This document shows, piece after piece, positions 42,006 to 50,023 of a DNA stretch of 64,000 bases. The notes beneath the pieces are model-generated. The model did not search any database and had not been told where the DNA came from. It saw only the letters and a program-made list of their open reading frames with translations. The position numbers and the translations under genes are program-made. Each line of letters opens with the position of its first letter. Position 1 is the first letter of the stretch. The stretch comes from Vibrio bivalvicida (lineage in GTDB: Bacteria > Pseudomonadota > Gammaproteobacteria > Enterobacterales > Vibrionaceae), in assembly GCF_001399455.2 (NCBI RefSeq), contig NZ_LLEI02000053.1, positions 1 through 64,000 of the forward strand, read 5' to 3'.

Positions 42006-42659
42006 TTAATCAGTTTGTAGTTGTTGCTCTAGCTGGAATGTGATTTCAGGGGCAAGCTGGAGCTGCTTAGCGAGCTCTTGAAGATAAGCCTTTTCCATAA
42101 AGTTTTGTTCATCAACTACAATCAAAGAGGCAAGATAAACCTCTGAGGCCTGCTGTGGTGATTGAGCAAGCCTTGCTATTTCACCTGGGTCGAGCGGCTT
42201 GTTGAGTTCGCTGTGAATCAATTGCTGAAGTTGGGTGTTGGCACCAGCTTGTGTAAGAGTGGACTCAATGCGCTCCATCTCTTCATTATCGACGTGGCCG
42301 TCAGCCTTAGCGGCGGCAATCATCGCCTTGATGATCAACTCGTTATGGATATTGTCATTTGAATTAAATGTTTCTTGTGGAGAAGAAGTAGGCTGCTTAG
42401 CTTGATAGTCGTTGTAGACTTTGTAAGCCAACGCACCAAGCGCAGCGACGCCACCAATCTTTAGTGCGTTTTTGCCGACTTTTTTACCCATCTTTTTGCT
42501 CTTCTTCGAACCCATTAATAGGCTCACTAAGCCACCACCTACGGCTCCTGCGCCTAAAGACTTTAGAGTGTTTGAATTGGATTGCTGCTTAAGCTGCTGT
42601 TGCCCTTTTTGGACAATGTCTGAGCTAAGGGCTTGATTGAGTAGGCTTTTAAGATCCAT
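42006..42659 (-). CDS. YebE-like DUF533/TerB-fold protein
   Basis: A 217-residue inner-membrane-associated protein. The N-terminal part is glycine-rich with a weak membrane segment (GAGAVGGGLVSLLMGSKKSK; GGVAALGALAYKVYNDY). The C-terminal TerB-like helical domain includes ELIIKAMIAAAKADGHVDNE and a repeat of the acidic motif. Typical of YebE (DUF533), often envelope-stress regulated in E. coli. Specific function unknown. Confidence 0.85.
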   Translation of the reverse strand: MDLKSLLNQALSSDIVQKGQQQLKQQSNSNTLKSLGAGAVGGGLVSLLMGSKKSKKMGKKVGKNALKIGGVAALGALAYKVYNDYQAKQPTSSPQETFNSNDNIHNELIIKAMIAAAKADGHVDNEEMERIESTLTQAGANTQLQQLIHSELNKPLDPGEIARLAQSPQQASEVYLASLIVVDEQNFMEKAYLQELAKQLQLAPEITFQLEQQLQTD

Positions 42660-42726
42660 ACGTTACCTCCGTCATTTTTGTCAGGATAAGGTAGCGAAGA
42701 TGAATAGAGGATTAACAGTCGTAAAG

Positions 42727-42753
42727 AAAAAAGACGAGCATGAGCTCGTCTTT
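42727..42753 (-). terminator. Terminator of purMN
   Basis: On the minus strand AAAGACGAGCTCATGCTCGTCTTTTTT: a perfect stem with T-run, past the purN stop. Confidence 0.9.
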
Positions 42754-42778
42754 GTATTTGATTGGGTTTAGCAGAGTA

Positions 42779-43420
42779 TTAGTCTTCTGCGTGACCGTGG
42801 ATTCCAAGCAGCTTACCATCGAGGTAGGCTTCTTTTTCATCTTTCATTACCAAGCGCTCTTCCACTAACCATTTTACCACCATAGGGTAAATACGGTGTT
42901 CTTGAGTTTGAACACGCTCAGTCAGTGTCTCGACCGTATCTTCGTCAAAAATAGGCACTTTCGCTTGCAGAATCACAGGTCCACCATCAAGTTGCTCAGT
43001 GACAAAGTGAACGCTAGTACCGTGTTCTTCATCACCGGCATGGATAGCACGTTGGTAAGTGTTCAATCCAGGGTATTTAGGCAATAGAGAAGGGTGGATG
43101 TTAATCATGCGTCCCATATAGTGACGAACGAATTCGCCACTTAAGATGCGCATGTAACCCGCCAGCACGATGACATCAGGTTGATACTCATCGATCTGCT
43201 TCATCAACTCATGGTCAAAGGCATCACGAGTATCGAATGCTTTAGGATCAAGGAAATGTGCCGCTGAACCTGCTTTTTCTGCTCGTTCTAAAGCATAGAC
43301 GCCTGCTTTGTTAGAGAATACGGCAGTGACTCGGCCACCGGTAATTTGGGTGTTACATGCGTCAATAATCGCCTGTAAGTTGGAGCCATTTCCTGAAACT
43401 AAAACAACAATACTCTTCAT
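42779..43420 (-). CDS. purN: Phosphoribosylglycinamide formyltransferase PurN
   Basis: A 213-residue folate-dependent GAR transformylase, third step of purine synthesis. It starts MKSIVVLVSGNGSNLQAIID and has the catalytic Asn-His-Asp region (MINIHPSLLPKYPGLNTYQR, then GTSVHFVTEQLDGGPVI). It begins 2 bp after purM, forming the purMN operon. Confidence 0.97.
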   Translation of the reverse strand: MKSIVVLVSGNGSNLQAIIDACNTQITGGRVTAVFSNKAGVYALERAEKAGSAAHFLDPKAFDTRDAFDHELMKQIDEYQPDVIVLAGYMRILSGEFVRHYMGRMINIHPSLLPKYPGLNTYQRAIHAGDEEHGTSVHFVTEQLDGGPVILQAKVPIFDEDTVETLTERVQTQEHRIYPMVVKWLVEERLVMKDEKEAYLDGKLLGIHGHAED

Positions 43421-43422
43421 GC

Positions 43423-44463
43423 TTATTTGATCTCTACTTGTTCTTCGCCTGCTTCAGCGTTTGCGATTTCGCCAATTACCCATGCATTCTCACCTTCATC
43501 CTGAAGAAGCTTCACAGCAGCATCTGCTTGATCTTTTGGTAGAGCAACAACAAGGCCAACACCACAGTTAAATGTGCGGTACATTTCGTGAGTGGTTACG
43601 TTGCCTTTTTCTTGTAGCCATTTGAAGATAACAGGCCATTCCCAGCTGTTTCCATCGACAACTGCTTTAGTGCCCTCTGGAAGAACGCGTGGGATGTTTT
43701 CCCAGAAACCACCACCTGTGATGTGAGAGATTGCATGGATATCGTGCTTCTCAATCATCTTAAGTGCTGATTTGATGTAAATTTTGGTTGGTTCTAGTAG
43801 GTGTTCACCAATAGTGCGGCCTGCTAGTTCTTCGTTTTTGTCTGCGCCAGATACTTCGAGAATCTTACGGATCAACGAGTAACCGTTTGAATGTGGACCG
43901 CTTGAACCGACAGCAATCAGAGCATCACCCGCTGCCACTTTAGTGCCGTCGATAACGTCTTCTTTTTCAACAACGCCAACGCAGAAGCCGGCAACGTCGT
44001 AGTCTTCGCCTTCGTACATGCCAGGCATTTCAGCCGTTTCACCACCGATTAGCGCACAACCTGCTTGTACACAGCCGTCTGCGATACCAGAGACTACGTC
44101 AGCGGCAGTATCCACATCGAGTTTGCCTGTAGCGTAGTAATCTAAGAAGAACAATGGCTCAGCACCTTGAACGATCAGATCGTTTACACACATAGCAACT
44201 AAGTCAACACCGATGGTGTCGTGCTTTTTCATATCCAGAGCTAAGCGCAGTTTAGTACCAACGCCATCTGTACCTGAAACAAGAACTGGCTGCTTGTATT
44301 TAGTTGGCAGTTCGCATAGTGCGCCAAAACCACCAATACCACCCATTATTTCTGGGCGACGTGTGCGTTTTACTGCACCTTTAATACGGTCAACAAGCGC
44401 ATTGCCTGCATCGATGTCAACGCCAGCGTCTTTGTAGCTAAGAGAAGTGTTATCAGCACTCAC
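43423..44463 (-). CDS. purM: Phosphoribosylformylglycinamidine cyclo-ligase PurM
   Basis: A 346-residue AIR synthetase, fifth step of purine synthesis. LSYKDAGVDIDAGNALVDRI, GTDGVGTKLRLALDMKKHDT, ALIGGETAEMPGMY and HITGGGFWENIPRVLP are hallmarks of the family. First gene of purMN, with a PurR box overlapping its promoter. Confidence 0.98.
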   Translation of the reverse strand: MSADNTSLSYKDAGVDIDAGNALVDRIKGAVKRTRRPEIMGGIGGFGALCELPTKYKQPVLVSGTDGVGTKLRLALDMKKHDTIGVDLVAMCVNDLIVQGAEPLFFLDYYATGKLDVDTAADVVSGIADGCVQAGCALIGGETAEMPGMYEGEDYDVAGFCVGVVEKEDVIDGTKVAAGDALIAVGSSGPHSNGYSLIRKILEVSGADKNEELAGRTIGEHLLEPTKIYIKSALKMIEKHDIHAISHITGGGFWENIPRVLPEGTKAVVDGNSWEWPVIFKWLQEKGNVTTHEMYRTFNCGVGLVVALPKDQADAAVKLLQDEGENAWVIGEIANAEAGEEQVEIK

Positions 44464-44505
44464 AGGGAAGTCCTCTGGTTTAAAGTTGGATATGAAAACG
44501 GCGCT

Positions 44506-44545
44506 ATTCTACCAGTGGATAAACATAGATAGCAAACGTTTGCGC
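44506..44545 (-). promoter_or_regulatory. purMN promoter with PurR operator
   Basis: TAGCAAACGTTTGCGC (44530-44545) closely matches the PurR box. On the minus strand TTGCTA, within the box, and TAGAAT (44511-44506) are spaced like -35 and -10, so PurR would block RNA polymerase directly. Confidence 0.82.
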
Positions 44546-44641
44546 AAGTTTTTTCTTTTGTCTTAGAACAAGAAATTGAGAACGAAATCGTTTATAATCT
44601 GGAGGTTTGTTTAAAAATCACCAAATAAGCCGGAGATGGAA

Positions 44642-45268
44642 ATGAAAGTTGTTGAAGTAAAACACCCTCTTGTTAAGCACAAACTTGGTCTAATGAGAGA
44701 AGGTGACATCAGCACTAAGCGCTTTCGTGAGCTAGCAACAGAAGTTGGTAGCCTACTTACTTATGAAGCGACTGCAGACTTTGAAACAGAAAAAGTAACC
44801 ATTGAAGGTTGGAATGGTCCAGTACAAGTAGACCAAATTAAAGGTAAGAAGGTAACAGTTGTGCCAATCCTGCGTGCAGGTCTTGGTATGATGGATGGCG
44901 TTCTTGAGCATATGCCAAGTGCACGTATCAGTGTTGTTGGTATCTACCGTGATGAAGAAACTTTAGAACCGGTACCTTACTTTAACAAACTAGCATCGAA
45001 CATGGATGAGCGTATCGCATTGGTTGTTGACCCAATGCTAGCGACAGGCGGCTCTATGATCGCGACTATCGATCTGCTAAAAGAGAAAGGCTGTAAGTCA
45101 ATCAAGGTGCTGGTACTAGTAGCTGCTCCTGAGGGGATCGAAGCGCTAGAAAAAGCTCACCCAGATGTTGAGCTATTTACTGCAGCTATCGATGAGAAGC
45201 TAAACGACAAAGGCTACATTGTTCCTGGTCTTGGCGACGCAGGCGATAAGATCTTCGGTACAGTATAA
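44642..45268 (+). CDS. upp: Uracil phosphoribosyltransferase
   Basis: A 208-residue salvage enzyme making UMP from uracil and PRPP. It begins MKVVEVKHPLVKHKLGLMRE, with VPILRAGLGMMDG, the PRPP loop in VVDPMLATGGSMIATIDLL and GIEALEKAHPDVELFTAAID. ATG 44642 matches the E. coli start and sits 6 bp after GGAG. Divergent from purM. No uracil permease gene follows, unlike in E. coli. Confidence 0.97.
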   Translation: MKVVEVKHPLVKHKLGLMREGDISTKRFRELATEVGSLLTYEATADFETEKVTIEGWNGPVQVDQIKGKKVTVVPILRAGLGMMDGVLEHMPSARISVVGIYRDEETLEPVPYFNKLASNMDERIALVVDPMLATGGSMIATIDLLKEKGCKSIKVLVLVAAPEGIEALEKAHPDVELFTAAIDEKLNDKGYIVPGLGDAGDKIFGTV

Positions 45269-45289
45269 GCTGAATACGTTAAGTGAATT

Positions 45290-45318
45290 AAAAGGGGAGC
45301 CGATGGGCTCCTCTTTTG
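45290..45318 (+). terminator. Terminator of upp
   Basis: AAAAGGGGAGCCGATGGGCTCCTCTTTT, stem and T-run, followed by a piece of the GC-rich dispersed repeat up to 45378. Confidence 0.85.
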
Positions 45319-45380
45319 TTTAGGAACGGACTTCGTCCTTGAGAGCGCTCCGCTGCGAGATTCGGGACCGAGCTTCTCGC

Positions 45381-46406
45381 TTACTTCTTTAAACCCAAAG
45401 TGCCACCAGAGCGTGGTTTTGCTGCTGGCTTGTCACTCGTTGGCTTGTAGAAGGTCTTACTCTTGTTTGGCTTCGCTTTTGGCTCATCTTGCTTAGCGGT
45501 ATTGCGGCCTTTTTTAGAGTTTGGTGCATGTCGGAACTCATCGGCGTTGCGGCCCTTAAAGGTACGCTGCTTTTGGTTGCGACGTGCAGTAGAGTCTTGG
45601 TTTTCTTCACGGCTATCAAATAATTTAGCATCGGTCGCTCTACGAATGCGTTTACCTTTTCCATCCATCTTTGAGGCTTCTTCCGTGCCGCTAGAACCTT
45701 CACACATAGCAAGAATCTCAGAGACTTCAGCATCAGTGAGGTAACGCCATTGACCGTTTGGAATGCCGTCAAGTGAGATGTTCATAATACGTACACGGCG
45801 AAGTTTAAATACTTCATAACCTAGTGCTTCACACATACGACGAATTTGGCGGTTAAGACCTTGAGTCAGCACAATACGGAAGGCGTACTTGGTCTCTTTG
45901 GTGACTTTACATGGAAGTGTAATGGTATCAAGAATATTGACCCCAGAAGACATCTGCTTGATAAACTCATCGCTGATTGGCTTATCTACACGCACCACAT
46001 ATTCTTTTTCGTGGTTATTACCAGCGCGAAGAATCTTATTGACGATATCACCGTCGTTGGTGAGGAAGATCAACCCGTCAGAGGGTTTATCTAAACGACC
46101 AATCGGGAAAATACGTTTTTTGTGGCCAACGAAATCAACGATGTTACCCGGAATATCACGTTCGGTGGTGCAGGTGATTCCAGTTGGTTTGTTAAGTGCG
46201 ATGTAGATTGGTTTGTCTGTCACCGCGCTGATTGGCTTATCATCTACACGGACATCATCGCCAGGTAACACTTTTGTTCCCATTTCAGGTACGTTGCCAT
46301 TTATTGTGACTCGACCTTGTTCGATTAATCGATCTGCTTCGCGGCGCGAGCAAAAACCGGTTTCACTGATAAATTTATTCAGGCGCTTTGTGTTATCTTG
46401 TGACAT
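45381..46406 (-). CDS. rluF: 23S rRNA pseudouridine synthase RluF-like
   Basis: A 341-residue RsuA-family pseudouridine synthase. The S4 domain (RLNKFISETGFCSRREADRL) is followed by the catalytic domain with Asp in FPIGRLDKPSDGLIFLTNDG and GLNRQIRRMCEALGYEVFKL. The closest fit is RluF (23S U2604). After about residue 240 a long basic tail (RRNQKQRTFKGRN to RSGGTLGLKK) extends it; such tails are common in this family. Confidence 0.9.
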   Translation of the reverse strand: MSQDNTKRLNKFISETGFCSRREADRLIEQGRVTINGNVPEMGTKVLPGDDVRVDDKPISAVTDKPIYIALNKPTGITCTTERDIPGNIVDFVGHKKRIFPIGRLDKPSDGLIFLTNDGDIVNKILRAGNNHEKEYVVRVDKPISDEFIKQMSSGVNILDTITLPCKVTKETKYAFRIVLTQGLNRQIRRMCEALGYEVFKLRRVRIMNISLDGIPNGQWRYLTDAEVSEILAMCEGSSGTEEASKMDGKGKRIRRATDAKLFDSREENQDSTARRNQKQRTFKGRNADEFRHAPNSKKGRNTAKQDEPKAKPNKSKTFYKPTSDKPAAKPRSGGTLGLKK

Positions 46407-46500
46407 GTTGCTCTCCTAACGTTTCACAACGGCGGTTTAAAGGTGTGCTGAACAATATATCAACACATAGAGGGCGCATATTCTAGCACTGTGCTACTTG

Positions 46501-47082
46501 TTAACCCAGTCGTTTTTGGTGGCGTTCACGAGTTTCGATTTTTTTCTCGGCGCTTTTTCGTAGTAATACGTACACGGCACCAGTGCCACCATGGAAGCGC
46601 TGGGCGCTGTGAACACATTGCACTTCTTTGATTTGCATTAGCCATTGAGCGACAAAACTCTTCATCAATGCTGGTGGGTTAGAACGCTCACCTTTGCCAT
46701 GAACAATGACCACGGTACGAATATCCATCCGCATACACTGCTTTAAGAACTTAACTACTTCATCACGCGCTTGTTCTAGCGTGCGCTTGTGTAAGTCTAG
46801 TCTTGCTTGTATCGGATATTTAGCAAGACGTAACTTCTTGTACACACCATCTTGTACGCCATCACGTTTGAACTCGATAATGTCGTCAGGCTTTATCATC
46901 TGGGCATGATCGATTGACAGATATTCAGGATCATCTTCGGTCAACCATATTGCCGCCTCGCGTTTTGCTAGCTGTGCATCGGTTACCTGATGTTGCTTTT
47001 TATGCTCGGTCGTATCTTGCTCAAGAGGTTTTACGTCGCCCATCATTTGTTGAAATAGGCTTAAGTCATCATCATGAGACAT
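46501..47082 (-). CDS. smrA: Smr-domain endonuclease SmrA
   Basis: A 193-residue protein with a C-terminal Smr domain (ARLDLHKRTLEQARDEVVKF; TVVIVHGKGERSNPPALMK; FHGGTGAVYVLLR). The LDLH, HGKG and GGTGA signatures are all present. SmrA (YdaL) of E. coli nicks DNA; later work links Smr domains to cutting mRNA at collided ribosomes. ATG 47082 (MSHDDDLSLF) is taken as the start. Confidence 0.9.
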   Translation of the reverse strand: MSHDDDLSLFQQMMGDVKPLEQDTTEHKKQHQVTDAQLAKREAAIWLTEDDPEYLSIDHAQMIKPDDIIEFKRDGVQDGVYKKLRLAKYPIQARLDLHKRTLEQARDEVVKFLKQCMRMDIRTVVIVHGKGERSNPPALMKSFVAQWLMQIKEVQCVHSAQRFHGGTGAVYVLLRKSAEKKIETRERHQKRLG

Positions 47083-47164
47083 AGTCACATCTCAGAGTAG
47101 GAAATCAATATCGATATTATACCTGTGAAGGTAAGGGGGGGATCAAGGGTTTGCTGAAGGAGAA

Positions 47165-47200
47165 ATAAAAAACCGAAGCAGACAAGGTATCTACTTCGGT
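47165..47200 (-). terminator. Terminator of the DUF3149 gene
   Basis: On the minus strand ACCGAAGTAGA and TCTGCTTCGGT form a stem followed by TTTTTTAT, 41 bp past the stop. Confidence 0.8.
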
Positions 47201-47240
47201 GCATAGCGAATGTCTATTCTAAGAATAGGGCTAAGCGATT

Positions 47241-47381
47241 CTAGTGAGGAGATTTGTCGTTCATCACTTTGTAGATGATAAAACCGCCATAGAACAGCAT
47301 CAGACCCAAGGCTCCAAAGATGACAATCATTGAAGATAGACCTACCGCATTACCAAATAGGAGATCAAGCCACAAGTCCAT
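47241..47381 (-). CDS. DUF3149 small membrane protein
   Basis: A 46-residue protein, MDLWLDLLFGNAVGLSSMIV, IFGALGLMLFYGGFIIYKVM, NDKSPH, the small family DUF3149. One or two membrane helices, with a short charged C-terminus. The ATG has GGAGG 6-10 bp upstream. Similar tiny proteins accompany respiratory complexes, but no function is proven. An FNR-like site lies 67 bp upstream. Confidence 0.8.
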   Translation of the reverse strand: MDLWLDLLFGNAVGLSSMIVIFGALGLMLFYGGFIIYKVMNDKSPH

Positions 47382-47447
47382 AGTTCCTCCATCGATTACA
47401 AAGTGTGATGACAAGGTTTAAGGTAAACTGTGGTTAAATATGCAACA

Positions 47448-47461
47448 CTGATCTGGATCAA
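47448..47461 (-). promoter_or_regulatory. FNR-like site upstream of the DUF3149 gene
   Basis: On the minus strand TTGATCCAGATCAG differs at one position from the FNR/CRP-family consensus TTGAT-N4-ATCAA. Placement fits control of the small gene. Confidence 0.45.
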
Positions 47462-47646
47462 TTGTTGTTATTAGGTTGCGAATTTGTTTTTGTTGATGTG
47501 TTTTTGCTCACACTTTGTCGCCCGTCGATGGTGTTTTAGGCAATCGAACTAAAATTTTCAAAAAGTTAAATAAAATGGCTTGCGTTCAAATTCAGAATCC
47601 GTAATATACGCCTTCGTTGACGGGCAATGAGCTCGAATAAACATCT

Positions 47647-47711
47647 CGATAAATAGCGTGCTTGGTAACGCATCGAGGGGTTTTGGAATGGCGAACCAGA
47701 GGTTGACCCTC
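47647..47711 (+). pseudogene. Decayed tRNA-Pro copy
   Basis: CGATAAATAGCGTGCTTGGT, then AACGCATCG and TTTTGG, AACCAGAGG, follow the intact tRNA-Pro 95 bp downstream, including a similar 5' flank (AACATCTCG against AACATTTCG). The anticodon stem and acceptor are ruined, so it should not fold. Confidence 0.65.
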
Positions 47712-47741
47712 TTAGTAACGCAAGTTTCCAAGTCAACATTT

Positions 47742-47818
<77 letters not shown>

Positions 47819-47825
47819 CCTTTAG

Positions 47826-47858
47826 AAAAAGGCTCTGCAGAAATGCAGAGCCTTTTTT
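47826..47858 (+). terminator. Terminator of tRNA-Pro
   Basis: AAAAGGCTCTGCAGAAATGCAGAGCCTTTTTT: a perfect 10-bp stem and T-run, 8 bp after the tRNA. Confidence 0.93.
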
Positions 47859-47969
47859 GCATTCATGGTGTAGAGATTCGAACCGAGGTGGGTTCGCCTG
47901 ATGTTCAAAGAATGGCTCTTCACTGACTACTTTTAGAAAGCCTGCTTTATAGCAGGCTTTCGTCGTTTT

Positions 47970-48035
47970 GGAACGGGCTACGTCCTATGGAACGCTACGC
48001 TTATGGAAAACAGGATCGAACTTCGCTCTGCGAGA
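47970..48035. repeat. GC-rich dispersed repeat
   Basis: GGAACGGGCTACGTCCTATG, GAACGCTACGCT and CGAACTTCGCTCTGCGAGAG match the family seen at 16886, 40780 and 45325. Confidence 0.55.
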
Positions 48036-48043
48036 GAAAGATT

Positions 48044-48145
48044 TGTCATTCCTTAGACCGAAGAATGAGGGAGTAAGGAATCTCCATAAGTCATAGACTA
48101 GATTGAAGATATCCCCAACTCGTTCCTCGTTCTTGAGGATAACAG
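48044..48145. repeat. ~105-bp palindromic repeat element, full copy 2
   Basis: The left arm starts TGTCATTCCTTAGACCGAAG and ends TAAGGAATCTC; the right arm runs AGATATCCCCAACTC to CTTGAGGATAACA. Same layout as the copy at 16982-17086, and again followed by a GGG(T)TG-type terminator hairpin. Confidence 0.75.
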
Positions 48146-48211
48146 CGTGATCAGGTAGAAACAAAAAGGGTGACGCAGTGCACCACCCCTACAAATTACG
48201 CTCGCTTTTCG

Positions 48212-48640
48212 CTATTCCACATCACAACTAATCTCTTTGATTGGCGTATCTGAAGTTGTAAAGCAGACGTAAGCCTCGGCGGGATTATTTGGGCCGATAC
48301 GAATATAGCCCGCTTTCACTTGGTCTTGATTAAAAGTAATGGAGTAAGACCTGCTCGTCTGATTGTCAAAATACAGCGCTTCGAAGCTTCCTTGCATTTG
48401 GCTAGCGACGCGATCGCGGGTATGTGAAGTCGAAAAAGTGATGTTAGCGCAGCGCATTGGTGGTTTTTCTTTAATTAGGAATTGACCACTTTCTTCATCT
48501 AGGACTCCGCCCTTAGTTTCTGAAGCGACATCAATAGGCTGGTAGTGTTCTATAGTGCATTTGGCTTTGGCAAAGGTACTTGCAGAAAATAAACTTAAGG
48601 ACACAAAGCAGTAGCTTAAAGCTTTTGATTTTTTTGACAT
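48212..48640 (-). CDS. Small exported protein, unknown
   Basis: A 142-residue protein with a signal peptide (ALSYCFVSLSLFSASTFA, cut near AKA). The mature part is mostly polar with four cysteines (CTIEHY, RCANITF, VCFTT, SCDVE) that could form two disulphides. No family recognised. A terminator hairpin linked to repeat copy 2 lies just downstream. Confidence 0.65.
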   Translation of the reverse strand: MSKKSKALSYCFVSLSLFSASTFAKAKCTIEHYQPIDVASETKGGVLDEESGQFLIKEKPPMRCANITFSTSHTRDRVASQMQGSFEALYFDNQTSRSYSITFNQDQVKAGYIRIGPNNPAEAYVCFTTSDTPIKEISCDVE

Positions 48641-48756
48641 TGATTTTTAGTTTACTTGGTTAGTTTTGACCTAAGCGTAACATCTCACCGTGTCTTAAGT
48701 ATGTTAAAACACTGCAAAATTAATGTTGTGATTAGCCAGAATTTGAACAAGTAGAC

Positions 48757-49620
48757 TTAGTATTTAAATTCACAGTTTGAGGCTATGCTCTCAGATAGCT
48801 GGGTCACTTTAAAGTCTTCATTTTCTAAAAGCTTCAGTACGCTTTGATCACCGAGTAAATGCAGGGTTCCTACAACAATGACATATTCTCCCTTCTGTTT
48901 AGGTAACCATTCGGGGTTTGAAAGTTTTGCCACCCAGTCTAGGTTCCGGTCGATAAGAAACGATTTTTCAAATTCTGGTGACGTTTGTGTCAATGAAGCG
49001 AATTCTTCGAGTTTACTAATATCTCCTGCTTTCCAACTTTCTATCAGGCAATGTGTTGCGTTTTCGGAATGATCAAACTCCTCAATCACACTGACTAATA
49101 GTTCTTTGCCTGCTTCTTTTTGGCCGGTTAGCAAGTCAATTTGGAACTGTAGTGATTCGAGGCTTAATACATTTTTGCCCAATGAGCTTGCTTTGTAAGC
49201 GAGCTTAACATCGACGCCATCGGCTGCTGAGTAGCCAAGATATTCGATTTGCCTCATCTGAATGGCGAGTGCAGCGGCCCACGGTGGAGTGTGCAAAAGC
49301 TCATTGCCATTTAATTCTAATAAGTTTGAGATACCGCGCAGTTCGTCTTGCAGGCCTTGTGAAAGTACATCTTTGGCTAGAAGTGTTGTTGGAGGGTACG
49401 TAATACCACTGTTCTGGCGGATGTCGGTTTCCACAATTAACCCTTGGCTTGCCTTGAGACGATTGAAGATGATTTCAGGTAGTGGGTACATACTTTTATC
49501 GCCTACATGGACAGAGCCGATGATTGTGTAACGCAGCCCACCTTTTTCTACGTTCCAGATGAGAGGTTCGGCTTGGACGCTCGTTGGCAACACTAACAAC
49601 AAGAGAAGTAATTTACGCAT
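48757..49620 (-). CDS. TraB/GumN family protein
   Basis: A 287-residue exported protein with an N-terminal signal (RKLLLLLLVLPTSVQA) and the TraB/GumN fold: YTIIGSVHVGDKSMYPLP (GxxH motif), then VETD and, near the C-terminus, VIVVGTLHLLGDQSVLKLLE (second GxxH). Family members are thought to be metal-dependent peptidases, but most are unproven. Confidence 0.88.
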   Translation of the reverse strand: MRKLLLLLLVLPTSVQAEPLIWNVEKGGLRYTIIGSVHVGDKSMYPLPEIIFNRLKASQGLIVETDIRQNSGITYPPTTLLAKDVLSQGLQDELRGISNLLELNGNELLHTPPWAAALAIQMRQIEYLGYSAADGVDVKLAYKASSLGKNVLSLESLQFQIDLLTGQKEAGKELLVSVIEEFDHSENATHCLIESWKAGDISKLEEFASLTQTSPEFEKSFLIDRNLDWVAKLSNPEWLPKQKGEYVIVVGTLHLLGDQSVLKLLENEDFKVTQLSESIASNCEFKY

Positions 49621-50023
49621 TATTGATCCTTACCGATGCGGAAAAATTGTTGAAATCCGTTATTTCAACGGAGTTCAACGAGGGAAAAGTGTGTACAAAG
49701 TCATACTTTCTTATCTAAGTCATCTTTAGATATTACGATAACAAATGCCGTGTTGTGATCTTTCTTTACTTTTAATTGTGTTTTGAACTTAAAGGTGTGA
49801 TTAGCTTCGCAGTAATCTCGTTAAATTAACTACGTCGAAATTGACGAGTTATATAAGTTACTGTTTTAAATCGCTTAAATTTAATTTGAAAATGTAAAGT
49901 TTGAATCAGATCACTTTCGTTGCTGATTAATTTTACGATGAAAAATAACTCACGATATGTTGTTTGCATCTTAGTTTTAGAGCCAACATTTTTCGGCTTA
50001 ATTTACGTTTTGGGGTAAGTAAG
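49621..50023. other. Intergenic region upstream of chitobiase
   Basis: About 400 bp, AT-rich, between the divergent TraB/GumN gene and chitobiase. It should contain both promoters. I see no terminator, clear operator or repeat in it. Confidence 0.5.

Noticed and set aside
44576..44598. Full sigma-70 promoter for upp
   Set aside because: TATAAT at 44593 is good, but no -35 box lies at an acceptable distance, so it was not listed.
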